DNA of 57,694 nt from assembly GCA_001567085.1 (NCBI GenBank), contig LMZS01000092.1:1-57694 (forward strand), written 5' to 3'. How positions within the stretch are numbered: position 1 is the first letter of the stretch; each line of letters opens with the position of its first letter. The notes below the pieces were generated by a model. The model made no database searches, was not told the origin of the DNA, and worked only from the letters and a program-made list of their open reading frames with translations. Origin of the DNA: Chloroflexi bacterium OLB15. Lineage in GTDB: Bacteria; Chloroflexota; Anaerolineae; Aggregatilineales; Phototrophicaceae. The translations under genes and the position numbers were made by a program. This document shows positions 19,201 to 26,690 of this stretch, one piece after another.

Positions 19201-19438
19201 TGCCATTATTGAAACCGTGAAGCAGGCGCAGGATGGCGACGGGATCATCGTGCGGCTTTATGAACACCAGCGGGCGCGCGGGAAAGTGCAGCTTCAGGTA
19301 GGGTTTCCGTTACAGGCGGCCTATCGCTGCAATCTGCTGGAAGAAAATGAACTGGCGCTCGAAGCCGATGGCAACAGCGTCACCTTTGAGCTAACGCCTT
19401 ACCAGATCATGACGCTGCGGTTAGTGCCAAAATCATAG
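16268..19438 (+). CDS. Alpha-mannosidase, GH38
   Basis: A 1056-residue retaining alpha-mannosidase. The metal site and catalytic residues are visible: H256 and D258 in GAGHAHIDVAWLW, nucleophile D369 in WLPDTFGYSWALPQL, H392 in VTHKMSW and H584 in NQFHDILPGSSIGEV. The N-terminal 240 residues and the C-terminal beta domains (from about 620) match full-length bacterial GH38 enzymes. No signal peptide is present, so it should act on imported mannosides in the cytoplasm. The start is an unusual TTG, strongly supported by AAAAGGAG eight bases upstream. It may belong to the LacI-linked glycan locus downstream, though a hairpin follows it. Confidence 0.93.
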   Translation: MSHVFRWTAQKILKRLALIEPLVYIQKHPLPPFRYTKLDSPLQEPPVGFDVNDSTWEVIQPHSYWGAWKTNFAMRGSFEIPANWDAAIPVALYLPMGDSGDFSHPEALTYIDGRATASTDRHHHEIRLADDLRDGKRHLLALHGWTGLGGWSDDDPHTRLYMRECAVVQIHQPTRDLIVATHVSLEVAEILGEEHPVTNKLYNALDAAFKTLDTRDPVGTDAFYESVPAALEVLQAGIADAGAPMEVDIIGAGHAHIDVAWLWTLGQTRRKAGRTFSNVLRLMEQFPDFKFTQSQPQLYQYTLETYPELFAQIQQRVEEGRWELIGGTWVEPDCNTIGAESLARQFLLGRSFFRQHFGTEDTPLLWLPDTFGYSWALPQLMQQAGIQYFVTHKMSWNQYNQMPEQMLWWQGLDGTRILTYFLTTPEGNTYLPHATTYNALMSVKQAFGTWKNFRQKGVHNELLMAYGYGDGGGGPTREMLENMAALHPFPGAPRVRPGTVREFMDHIAETASDQLPVWNGEFYLEYHRGTFTSQSRNKRSNRKSEFLLHDAEFLAAWASLTTGYEYPHDTFQKAWELVCLNQFHDILPGSSIGEVYVDSARDYQTIMQLGSSALESAITALASTLPAEADLIAINPTSFGGARVGLFSETLPENAQIVDGITGTPLIQQTTSEGTLLELPDSAPYALLPLRIESAAPTFTNELVIEKTATGLVLENGLVRVEFNPQGEIIRLWDKEAAREVLPDGASANVLLAFEDRPMQFDAWDIDIYYEDRTERVDQVESLTIIESGPIRAGFEVRRPYRDSMIVQKVFLQRNSKQLDFDTWIDWHEQHILLKAAFPLNVLSPYATFDIQWGNVQRPTHRNTSWERARFETCAHKWVDLSESNYGAALLNDCKYGHDVLDHTVRLTLLKSATSPDPHADQGEHHMTYSLLPHTGDWRNGVVPAAYHLNNPVILRRVQAGNTAESPRESFVRVNSANAIIETVKQAQDGDGIIVRLYEHQRARGKVQLQVGFPLQAAYRCNLLEENELALEADGNSVTFELTPYQIMTLRLVPKS

Positions 19439-19453
19439 TCTAAAGATTGACCG

Positions 19454-19493
19454 TCTGCGGTCAGCGAAATTTTCACTTTTTGCTGGCCGCAGA
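19454..19493 (+). terminator. Hairpin after the alpha-mannosidase gene
   Basis: TCTGCGGTCAGC (19454-19465) pairs with GCTGGCCGCAGA (19482-19493), 12 bp with one G-U pair, over a 16-nt T-rich loop. Only a short TTT follows, so termination may be partial. Confidence 0.6.
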
Positions 19494-19662
19494 TTTGGGG
19501 CGATGAACGGCGCAGCGGCTGCCGCCAAAGGCTGCCCATTTGGGCGAGTTATATAATCAGGTCTTTTTATCACCGATCTTCCGACAGCAATTTTACGACT
19601 CATTTTCCCGCGACTTAACCGTTTAAATTCGCGCTTTTGAGCAGCAGCGCCGGTTGTTCAGA

Positions 19663-19703
19663 TTACACAAACTGTGTAACAAGTTAAAAAAATCTGGTTA
19701 CAC
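19663..19703. promoter_or_regulatory. TTACACA dyad plus a third half-site, candidate operator
   Basis: TTACACA (19663-19669) and TGTGTAA (19673-19679) form a perfect inverted repeat with a 3-bp spacer. A further GTTACAC lies at 19697-19703, which also pairs with GTGTAAC at 19674-19680. The cluster sits immediately upstream of the LacI palindrome and may be bound by another regulator. Confidence 0.45.
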
Positions 19704-19709
19704 TAAATA

Positions 19710-19725
19710 TTGAGAGCGCTCTCAA
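19710..19725. promoter_or_regulatory. LacI-family operator TTGAGAGCGCTCTCAA
   Basis: A perfect 16-bp palindrome with the central CG typical of LacI/GalR operators. It lies 13 bp before the LacI start codon, a position that suggests autoregulation. Near-identical sites recur at 20803-20818 and 21082-21097. Confidence 0.88.
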
Positions 19726-19738
19726 GGTAGAGTTTGGC

Positions 19739-20791
19739 ATGAAGCGATATACCTTAGAAGAGATTGGAAAATTAGCCGGCGTTTCACGGGCGACGGTTTC
19801 ACGGGTGATCAATCACTACCCCCATATTCGCCCGGAGATCAGGGAGCGCGTTGAAGCTGTGATCGCGCAGACCGGCTTTCAACCCAATGCGGTGGCACGC
19901 TCGCTGGTTTCCAGCCGCACGAATATTGTCGGGCTGATCATTCCCAGCACCGTTGAAGAAGTATTCACTGACCCGTATTACGCATACGTCATTAACGGGA
20001 TTTCGCAAAGCTGTAACACCAACGGGCTGATTCTGTCATTATTTCTGATTCATTCCCTTGAGGAAGAACGCAACGTGATTCAAGCGGTTGTAGGTACAGG
20101 TCTGGTTGATGGATTGATCATCACCGCCAGCCGCCGCAACCGTGAAATGCTCGCCACCCTACTTGCCAGCCAGCTTCCGATTGTGTTCATCGGGCAGCCA
20201 GACAATGACACTAACACCCATTATGTGGATGTAGATAACGTTTCCGGTGGCTATCTGGCAACGGAACATCTGATCTCGCTAGGCTACGAGAATATCGGGA
20301 TCATCGTCTCGTACATGAATAAGTCGGGCGAAGCGCGTTTGGATGGATACAAGCGGGCATTAAACGATCACGGGCTGCCGTTTTCGGAAGACCTGGTCGC
20401 TTACGGAGATTATTCGCTGGAAAGCGGCTATCACGCAATGAAACAGCTTATCAAGCGAAAGCCTCAGGCGGTGTTCGCGACCAACGATACGATGGCCTTT
20501 GGCGCTATTCGGGCGCTCAAAGAAGCCGGGTTGCGCGTTCCTGAAGACATCGCAATTATCGGCTTTGACGATCTTCCTTCAGCACAGCGATCAGAAAACC
20601 CTGCCCTCTCAACCATACACCAACCAATTCAGCAAACCGGGTTGGATGCGGTTGAACTGCTGCTGAAAGTAGTGAACGGCGAAGTTCAGAAAGCGCAGCA
20701 CCAATCATTCCGACAACGCTGGTTGTTCGCGAAAGCTGCGGCGCATCTAGAAAGACTGGCGCGGGAAGCCAAAAACACGGCGACTAGTTAA
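19739..20791 (+). CDS. LacI-family transcriptional regulator of the glycan locus
   Basis: A 350-residue LacI/GalR repressor. The N-terminal helix-turn-helix is YTLEEIGKLAGVSRATVSRV (4-23), the hinge region follows near 50-60 (NAVARSLVSSRT), and the rest is a periplasmic-binding-protein-like sugar sensor (motifs VPEDIAIIGFDDLPSAQ and LSTIHQP). It is flanked by matching operators upstream and downstream, so it probably controls itself and the sugar importer and beta-glucosidase genes that follow. The inducer is likely a short oligosaccharide from the glycan these enzymes degrade. Confidence 0.93.
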   Translation: MKRYTLEEIGKLAGVSRATVSRVINHYPHIRPEIRERVEAVIAQTGFQPNAVARSLVSSRTNIVGLIIPSTVEEVFTDPYYAYVINGISQSCNTNGLILSLFLIHSLEEERNVIQAVVGTGLVDGLIITASRRNREMLATLLASQLPIVFIGQPDNDTNTHYVDVDNVSGGYLATEHLISLGYENIGIIVSYMNKSGEARLDGYKRALNDHGLPFSEDLVAYGDYSLESGYHAMKQLIKRKPQAVFATNDTMAFGAIRALKEAGLRVPEDIAIIGFDDLPSAQRSENPALSTIHQPIQQTGLDAVELLLKVVNGEVQKAQHQSFRQRWLFAKAAAHLERLAREAKNTATS

Positions 20792-20802
20792 TTTTCAGAG
20801 TT

Positions 20803-20818
20803 TTGAGAGCGCTTTCAA
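20803..20818. promoter_or_regulatory. LacI-family operator TTGAGAGCGCTTTCAA
   Basis: A 16-bp dyad with one mismatch, 12 bp after the LacI stop codon. It is identical to the site at 21082-21097. Confidence 0.82.
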
Positions 20819-21081
20819 TGCGCGCTCACGGGGAGAAAAAGTTGATTTGAGATGTGATTATGAGCCTGTAGGGGGTCGCTAACTTAACCGCCACCCTTAT
20901 CAGTGAGGTCATAGATGAGCAGCTTTATTTTGAACTTTACGACGCTAAAAATTTTTTTCATCGCAGCCACGCTGCAATCAACGACGCTGGTTGTCCGCGC
21001 CTTAGTGGTCGCGGTTCGATCTGGATCGCCCGTTTAGTGAAGGGAGATGATGAAACCTACCCAGAACCTCTTTGTTTAGTT

Positions 21082-21097
21082 TTGAGAGCGCTTTCAA
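21082..21097. promoter_or_regulatory. LacI-family operator TTGAGAGCGCTTTCAA
   Basis: A second copy of the same 16-bp site, 121 bp before the start of the sugar-binding protein gene. This is a plausible repression site for the importer operon. Confidence 0.85.
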
Positions 21098-21218
21098 GCA
21101 CTGTGCTACTCATCAGCGCGGAAAGCGGCAGAAGAAGCTTTTTGGGGAAACCGCTTCATGAACGTTCTCAAAAAGGGTGTTTCGTTTAATGTGCGCGCAG
21201 TCTAAAAAGGAGATAACC

Positions 21219-22607
21219 ATGCGCAAACAAAATATTTTTGGGGCAGTTGTGTTCGCAGCTATTTTAGTCTTGTCCTTCGGCGTGGTTAGCGCTCAGGAAC
21301 CCGTCACCATTCGCTGGTATGTAGGTCTTGGCGCAGGCACAGACGCCCCGACGATTGCCGGCCAGGAAGCCGTTGTCGCAGATTTCAACGCGACGCATGA
21401 TGATATTGAACTGGTTCTGGAAGTGGTGGACAACGCTCAGGCTTACGATGTGTTGAACACCCAGATCGCCGCTGGCAACGCCCCGGACATTGTTGGCCCG
21501 ATGGGCGTGCGTGGCCGCGCATCCTTCCCCGGCGCGTGGCTTGACCTGGCGCCGCTGATCGAATCCACCAATTACGATCTGAGCGACTTTGACCCCTCGC
21601 TGGTCGAGTTCTATCACATCGCTGATGAAGGTCAGGTTGGCCTGCCCTTCGCCGTGTTCCCCTACTTCATGATGTACAACAAAGACCTGTTTGATGAAGC
21701 AGATCTGCCCTATCCCCCGATGAACTACGGCGAGCCGTATGTTGACGCCGACGGCGTTGAGCACGAGTGGAATATTGAAACTGTAACCGAACTCGCCCGC
21801 ATGTTAACCGTTGATGCTAACGGCAACGATGCAACCATGGACGGATTCGATAATACCCAGATCGTGCAGTGGGGCTTTGGCGTTAGCCATACCGATGTGC
21901 GCGGCCGTGACACCCTGTTCGGCGCAGCAAACTTTGTTGATGCCGACGGCAACGCAGTGATCCCCGAAAATTGGCGTTATGCTGAAAATTGGTACCACGA
22001 TGCGATGTACGGCCCGCAGGCGTTCTACCCAAGCGGCGCTTATGCTGGCAGCGACCTGCTGGCAGGCGGCAACTGGTTTGGCAGCGGCAACGTCGCCATG
22101 GTTCCGATTCACCAGTGGTATATGGGCTGGGGCACCGCTGACCTCGCTGATGCGTGGGACATTGCGCCGATTCCTTCATACAACGGCGTCACCACAGCCA
22201 AGCTGCACGCAGACACTTTCGGAATTATGGAATACACCCAACACCCCGAAGAAGCATTTGCTGTGCTGTCCTATCTCCTCGGCGAAAAAGCTGAAGAACT
22301 GTCCACCATTTACGGTGGCATGCCCGCACGCCTGAGCCTGCAAGATGGTTTCTACGAACGCTATGTCACAACCCTGTCTGAGCAGTATCCCAACACCAAT
22401 TTCGATATCAACTGGGATGTTGCCGTTCAGGCGCTCGCCTACCCTGACAACCCGAATCACGAAGAAGGGATGCCGAGCTTCCTGGAATCCAGCGCTCGTT
22501 ACACCGAATACGGTCAGGTTGTGGATAACAACGCTGATGCCGATGTAGATGCAGAGTTAGATTTGCTGCAAACTGATTTGCAAGCAATCTTTGACGCCGC
22601 CAGCTAA
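21219..22607 (+). CDS. Sugar ABC transporter substrate-binding protein (family 1)
   Basis: A 462-residue extracellular solute-binding protein of the oligosaccharide class. The signal peptide (MRKQNIFGAVVFAAILVL, cleavage near VVSAQEP) has no lipobox cysteine. Mature features such as ITWYVG-like IRWYVGLGAG and APDI-type GNAPDIVGPMG match MalE-like proteins. The frame extends to a GTG at 21177, but AAAAAGGAG six bases before the ATG at 21219 fixes the start. It is the first gene of an importer with two permeases and sits under LacI operators. A stable hairpin follows it. Confidence 0.93.
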   Translation: MRKQNIFGAVVFAAILVLSFGVVSAQEPVTIRWYVGLGAGTDAPTIAGQEAVVADFNATHDDIELVLEVVDNAQAYDVLNTQIAAGNAPDIVGPMGVRGRASFPGAWLDLAPLIESTNYDLSDFDPSLVEFYHIADEGQVGLPFAVFPYFMMYNKDLFDEADLPYPPMNYGEPYVDADGVEHEWNIETVTELARMLTVDANGNDATMDGFDNTQIVQWGFGVSHTDVRGRDTLFGAANFVDADGNAVIPENWRYAENWYHDAMYGPQAFYPSGAYAGSDLLAGGNWFGSGNVAMVPIHQWYMGWGTADLADAWDIAPIPSYNGVTTAKLHADTFGIMEYTQHPEEAFAVLSYLLGEKAEELSTIYGGMPARLSLQDGFYERYVTTLSEQYPNTNFDINWDVAVQALAYPDNPNHEEGMPSFLESSARYTEYGQVVDNNADADVDAELDLLQTDLQAIFDAAS

Positions 22608-22615
22608 TTTCCAAT

Positions 22616-22657
22616 AAGCCATCCGGAAGAAGCCTAACGACTTCTTCCGGATGGCTT
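22616..22657 (+). terminator. Intercistronic hairpin with 17-bp perfect stem
   Basis: AAGCCATCCGGAAGAAG (22616-22632) pairs perfectly with CTTCTTCCGGATGGCTT (22641-22657) over an 8-nt loop. It has no long T tract and lies between binding-protein and permease genes. It probably stabilises the upstream mRNA or attenuates read-through so that the binding protein is made in excess. Confidence 0.85.
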
Positions 22658-22688
22658 GATACCTGCCCAACATTCATGCAGGAAAAAT

Positions 22689-23687
22689 ATGATGGATATG
22701 CTTAACGAAATGAATGTCGCTGGCCGTGACACACGAAAGAGCGGGCTTTTCAGTTCGTTCAAACTTTCGCCAGCACGGCGGCGCGAAGCCAAATGGGGGC
22801 TGTTCTTCATTAGCCCATGGCTCATCGGATTCACCGTTTTCTACCTTGCACCGATGATCGCTTCACTTGGCCTATCTCTGTTTGAATTCACGCTTTCATC
22901 ACCGGAAGATGCACGGTTCATAGGCTTAGCCAACTGGCAGCGTATGCTGTTCAATGACCCGAAAACATGGGAAGGCCTGGCAATCACCTTTAAGTTTGCC
23001 CTGATCTCGTTTCCCATTGGCATGATCCTGGCTTTCTCGCTGGCGGTGCTGCTTAACTCGAAACATCTCATCGGGCGAAACCTATTTCGCACGCTGTTTT
23101 ATGCGCCTACGATGGTGCCTTTTATCGCCTCTATCCTGATCTGGTCACAGGTACTCAACCCAAACACCGGCTGGCTTAACCGGATTATTGATCTCACCGG
23201 CATACAGGCAAGCGGCCAAAACGGCTTACGCTGGATGGATGATCCTAACCTGATCTATATCGCTTACACCTTCATCGGCATCTGGGGAATCGGCAATACA
23301 GTGCTGATTTACCTTGCCAGTTTGCAGGGCGTGCCCACAGAACTTTATGATGCATCCAGCATTGACGGCGCTGGCTGGTGGCGACGCCTGTGGAATATCA
23401 CCGTTCCAATGATTACCCCCGTCATCTTCTACAACCTGATTTTGAGCTTAGTCGGGCTGTTGCAATTCTTTATCCTCCCGTTTGTACTGAATCAAGGCAG
23501 CGGCTATCCCAGCGGATCAACCAATTTCTATATGGTCTATTTCTATAAACAGGCTTTTAACTTCCAAAACATGGGATATGGCGCCTCATTAGCGTGGCTG
23601 CTATTCGTTATTGCCCTGGCAATCACGATCTTCTTATTCGCAACGGCGCGCTACTGGGTGTATTACGCCGGGGGAGAAAATAGATAA
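22689..23687 (+). CDS. Sugar ABC transporter permease, MalF/UgpA type
   Basis: A membrane protein of about 332 residues with six or so hydrophobic segments. The EAA-like loop is ELYDASSIDGAGWWRRLWNITVPMITP, which contacts the ATPase. The start is one of two adjacent ATGs (22689 or 22692) after AGGA; the frame's TTG at 22656 lies inside the preceding hairpin and is rejected. The stop overlaps the next start by one base, showing translational coupling. No ATPase gene lies in this operon, so a shared MsmX/UgpC-type ATPase elsewhere is expected. Confidence 0.92.
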   Translation: MMDMLNEMNVAGRDTRKSGLFSSFKLSPARRREAKWGLFFISPWLIGFTVFYLAPMIASLGLSLFEFTLSSPEDARFIGLANWQRMLFNDPKTWEGLAITFKFALISFPIGMILAFSLAVLLNSKHLIGRNLFRTLFYAPTMVPFIASILIWSQVLNPNTGWLNRIIDLTGIQASGQNGLRWMDDPNLIYIAYTFIGIWGIGNTVLIYLASLQGVPTELYDASSIDGAGWWRRLWNITVPMITPVIFYNLILSLVGLLQFFILPFVLNQGSGYPSGSTNFYMVYFYKQAFNFQNMGYGASLAWLLFVIALAITIFLFATARYWVYYAGGENR

Positions 23688-24769
23688 TGGCATCAATGAC
23701 CTCCTCTCCATCCGTCAGCCACGATCCAATTAAGATCGCCCAAAAGCGCCGCCGGCTGCTTAATCAGGCCGCAATCACGCTGGTGGCGTTGATTATTCTC
23801 TCGATTTACCTGATGCCGCTGGGCTACGGCCTGATCAACTCTGTGAAAACACAGGCTCAGGTTTCAGACTCGCGCGCGCCACTGCTCCCTTCTGATGCCG
23901 TTACCTTTGAATGGGAAGGCGCGGAATATGAAGTTTTCACCGTGCCTACTGATGATGGTGAAAAACAGTACGCGCTCATTGATCCCGGTCGCCGCGAAAG
24001 TACGATGCTGGACATCAATAACCCTGAAGCCGGAACTTTTGAATGGGAAGGCAATTGGCGCACACTGCTTCCGGTGACCGAGTTGGCGTTCCATTTTGAG
24101 AATTATCCCGAAGCATGGCGAACCATTGATTTCCTGCGGCTGCTGCTTAACACGCTGATGTATGCCACGATCACCATGATTGGCACGCTGGTGGCCTCGT
24201 CAATGGTCGCCTATGGGTTTGCGCGCTTCCGCTTCCCGCTCAAGAATGTGCTGTTCATCGTTTTGATGTCTACGATCATTCTGCCACCAGCCGTCACGCT
24301 GGTGCCGACCTATGCCTTTTTCGTGAAGGTGCTGGGCTGGGGCGGAACATGGCTACCCTTAATCATCCCGCAAATGTTTGGCAACGCTTATAACGTCTTT
24401 CTGCTGCGGCAGTATTTTCTGACCATCCCCCGTGAGATGGAAGAAGCCGCGATGATTGACGGCGCCGGCCCTATTCGCACATTCACATCGGTGATCCTAC
24501 CGCAGGCGGTTCCGGCGCTTACCGCAGTTGCAATGTTCCATTTCTTCTTTGCCTGGAACGATTTCTTTGGCCCGCTGATCTATCTGGCAGGCAACCGCCA
24601 GGCAAACCCGATTACGGTTGGCCTGACGGAGTTCAATGGACTGTACAGCGCCGAGCCGCAGCTTATCCTGGCGGCAGCTATAATCTCTATGCTTCTGCCG
24701 CTGACGATATTCTTCCTTGCCCAGCGCGTATTCATTCAGGGAATCGTCATTACTGGCGTAGACAAATAA
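23687..24769 (+). CDS. Sugar ABC transporter permease, MalG/UgpE type, with extracytoplasmic insert
   Basis: A 360-residue permease with the EAA-like loop EMEEAAMIDGAGPIRTFTSVILP. Between the first hydrophobic segment (about 25-50) and the second (about 140) lies a hydrophilic stretch of about 75 residues (from about 55 to 130), rich in acidic and beta-type sequence and containing two FEWEG motifs. MalG-type proteins usually have a much shorter loop there. It overlaps the previous gene's stop (TAATG). Confidence 0.92.
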   Translation: MASMTSSPSVSHDPIKIAQKRRRLLNQAAITLVALIILSIYLMPLGYGLINSVKTQAQVSDSRAPLLPSDAVTFEWEGAEYEVFTVPTDDGEKQYALIDPGRRESTMLDINNPEAGTFEWEGNWRTLLPVTELAFHFENYPEAWRTIDFLRLLLNTLMYATITMIGTLVASSMVAYGFARFRFPLKNVLFIVLMSTIILPPAVTLVPTYAFFVKVLGWGGTWLPLIIPQMFGNAYNVFLLRQYFLTIPREMEEAAMIDGAGPIRTFTSVILPQAVPALTAVAMFHFFFAWNDFFGPLIYLAGNRQANPITVGLTEFNGLYSAEPQLILAAAIISMLLPLTIFFLAQRVFIQGIVITGVDK

Positions 24770-24790
24770 ACCTCGAAAGACAGGATCGTG

Positions 24791-26575
24791 ATGACAGAAG
24801 TAAAGCAGCAGTTTAGCCTAACGAACGAAGCCGCGATTGACGCGCTTATCGCGCAAATGACGCTTGCTGAAAAAATCGGGCAGATGACCCAGGCTGAGAA
24901 AAACAGCATCACCCCCGAAGATGTTACGCGTTATTTCATTGGCTCTGTGCTCAGCGGCGGTGGCGGCAACCCGGAAGTCAATACGCCGGAAAACTGGGCG
25001 CAGATGGTGCGCGGCTTTCAGGAAGCTGCACTCAAGACGCGCCTCAGCATCCCCCTGATTTACGGTGTAGACGCGGTGCATGGGCATAACAACGTCGTTG
25101 GGGCAACCATATTCCCTCATAACAACGCATTGGGCGCAGCCCGCGATCCTGATCTGGTACGCCGTATCGCTGAGGCTACCAGCAAGGAATTAATGGCAAC
25201 CGGCGTTCACTGGGACTTTGCGCCAGCCGTATCTGTGCCTCAAGATATTCGCTGGGGGCGATCATACGAAGGCTTCAGCGAAAACACGGAGATCGTCACC
25301 AAACTTGGCACCGCTTATGTACAGGGCTTGCAGGATAGCAAACCACGCATCATGGCGTCCGTAAAGCATTATCTGGCTGACGGTGGGGCGGAATGGGGCA
25401 CTTCGCACCCGCCTCAATGGATTACCGGCAACTGGCAAGCACCAACTGGAAACGGCAAGATCGATCAGGGCGATGCGCGGGTTGACGAAGCCACGTTACG
25501 CCGAATCCATCTGCCGCCCTACCAGGCCGCGATTGAAGCCGGGGCGGTGAATATCATGGCGTCCTTCTCAAGCTGGCAGGGCACCAAGATGCACGCGCAT
25601 CGCTACCTGCTCACTGACGTGCTCAAGGGCGAGTTGGGCTTCAACGGTTTCCTGGTATCCGACTGGATGGCTGTATATCAAATTGACCGCGATTACGCGG
25701 TGAGCGTGGCTACAGCGATCAATGCCGGCCTGGATATGGTGATGGTGCCCTACGATTACAAGACATTCATCGAAACCCTCACGCAGGCTGTCCAATCTGG
25801 CAGCGTGCCGATGTCGCGCATTGATGACGCGGTGCGGCGGATTCTGCGGGCGAAGTTTTGGGTTGGCGTTTTCGACAATCCGTTTGGAGATGACAGCCTG
25901 CTGGCAGAAGTCGGCTCGGCAGAACATCGGGCGCTCGCCCGCGAAGCCGTGCGTAAATCAGCGGTGCTGCTTAAGAATGAAGATCAACTGCTGCCGCTTT
26001 CCAGAAATGAAACCATTATGGTGGCGGGGCGCGGGGCTGAAAATATCGGATTACAATGCGGCGGATGGACGATCATATGGCAGGGCGATAACGGCGCGAT
26101 CACCCCTGGCACCAGCGTTCTAGGCGGTATTCGCAAAGCGCTGGAGAGCGGCGCAGAACTGGTTTACAGCGCCGATGGCAATTTCGCAGGAGAAGAACTT
26201 GTACCTGTCGGTATTGTGGTAGTCGGCGAAACGCCCTATGCGGAAGGAATGGGCGATAACGAAAGAGTGACGCTGCTGGATGTGGATAAAGAAGTGATCG
26301 CGCGGATGCGCCGCCGCTGCGCCAAACTGGTGGTGATTCTGCTTTCAGGCAGGCCGCTGATCATCACGGATCAACTGGCGCAAGCGGATGCCTTCATCGC
26401 GGCATGGTGGTTGGGAACCGAAGCGGACGGCATTGCTGACCTGATCTTTGGAGACGCGCCCTTTACAGGTAAGCTATCATTCTCGTGGCCTCGCAGCATT
26501 GATCAAGTTCCTCTGAAAGCGCTTCAGGAAAGCGCAGAACCGCCGCTGTTTCCGCTGGGCTTTGGGCTTTCGTAG
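24791..26575 (+). CDS. Beta-glucosidase, GH3 (cytoplasmic)
   Basis: A 594-residue GH3 enzyme without a signal peptide. It has the N-terminal barrel and the alpha/beta sandwich; the nucleophile is the Asp of FLVSDWMAVYQ (about 291) and the KHYLADGG motif is near 193. The C-terminal part carries LVVILLSGRPLII and LIFGDAPFTGKLSFSWP, as in glucan-processing GH3 enzymes. It likely hydrolyses beta-glucosides imported by the adjacent permeases. GTG at 24788 and ATG at 24791 are adjacent; AGGA spacing favours the ATG. It is paralogous to the secreted GH3 module downstream. Confidence 0.92.
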   Translation: MTEVKQQFSLTNEAAIDALIAQMTLAEKIGQMTQAEKNSITPEDVTRYFIGSVLSGGGGNPEVNTPENWAQMVRGFQEAALKTRLSIPLIYGVDAVHGHNNVVGATIFPHNNALGAARDPDLVRRIAEATSKELMATGVHWDFAPAVSVPQDIRWGRSYEGFSENTEIVTKLGTAYVQGLQDSKPRIMASVKHYLADGGAEWGTSHPPQWITGNWQAPTGNGKIDQGDARVDEATLRRIHLPPYQAAIEAGAVNIMASFSSWQGTKMHAHRYLLTDVLKGELGFNGFLVSDWMAVYQIDRDYAVSVATAINAGLDMVMVPYDYKTFIETLTQAVQSGSVPMSRIDDAVRRILRAKFWVGVFDNPFGDDSLLAEVGSAEHRALAREAVRKSAVLLKNEDQLLPLSRNETIMVAGRGAENIGLQCGGWTIIWQGDNGAITPGTSVLGGIRKALESGAELVYSADGNFAGEELVPVGIVVVGETPYAEGMGDNERVTLLDVDKEVIARMRRRCAKLVVILLSGRPLIITDQLAQADAFIAAWWLGTEADGIADLIFGDAPFTGKLSFSWPRSIDQVPLKALQESAEPPLFPLGFGLS

Positions 26576-26603
26576 ATCGCGGGTAAGGCACGCCTGTTTA
26601 CAG

Positions 26604-26642
26604 TGATGCTGTAGGGAAAGCGCTTTTCATCCTACAGCATCA
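26604..26642. promoter_or_regulatory. Inverted repeat enclosing a LacI-type operator core
   Basis: TGATGCTGTAGG (26604-26615) and CCTACAGCATCA (26631-26642) are perfect 12-bp arms. The 15-bp interval between them contains AAAGCGCTTT (26617-26626), a LacI-like palindromic core. As RNA it forms a hairpin after the cytoplasmic GH3 gene; as DNA it may be the operator for the secreted enzyme gene starting at 26691. Confidence 0.7.
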
Positions 26643-26690
26643 TCACCTTATACAGATCGCGTTTATTTCCATTCTTTTATAGGAGTTAGG

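Larger units (their letters stand above)
19439..19738. other. Intergenic region upstream of the LacI gene
   Basis: These 300 bp hold a terminator-like hairpin close to the mannosidase stop, a TTACACA/TGTGTAA dyad with a third half-site, and a perfect LacI-type palindrome 13 bp before the LacI start codon. No ORF is credible here. Confidence 0.7.
20792..21218. other. Control region of the sugar ABC operon
   Basis: This 427-bp gap carries two LacI-type operators at 20803-20818 and 21082-21097, about 279 bp apart, a distance that would allow repression by looping. The ribosome binding site AAAAAGGAG precedes the ATG at 21219. No ORF is credible and no riboswitch fold was recognised. Confidence 0.7.
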
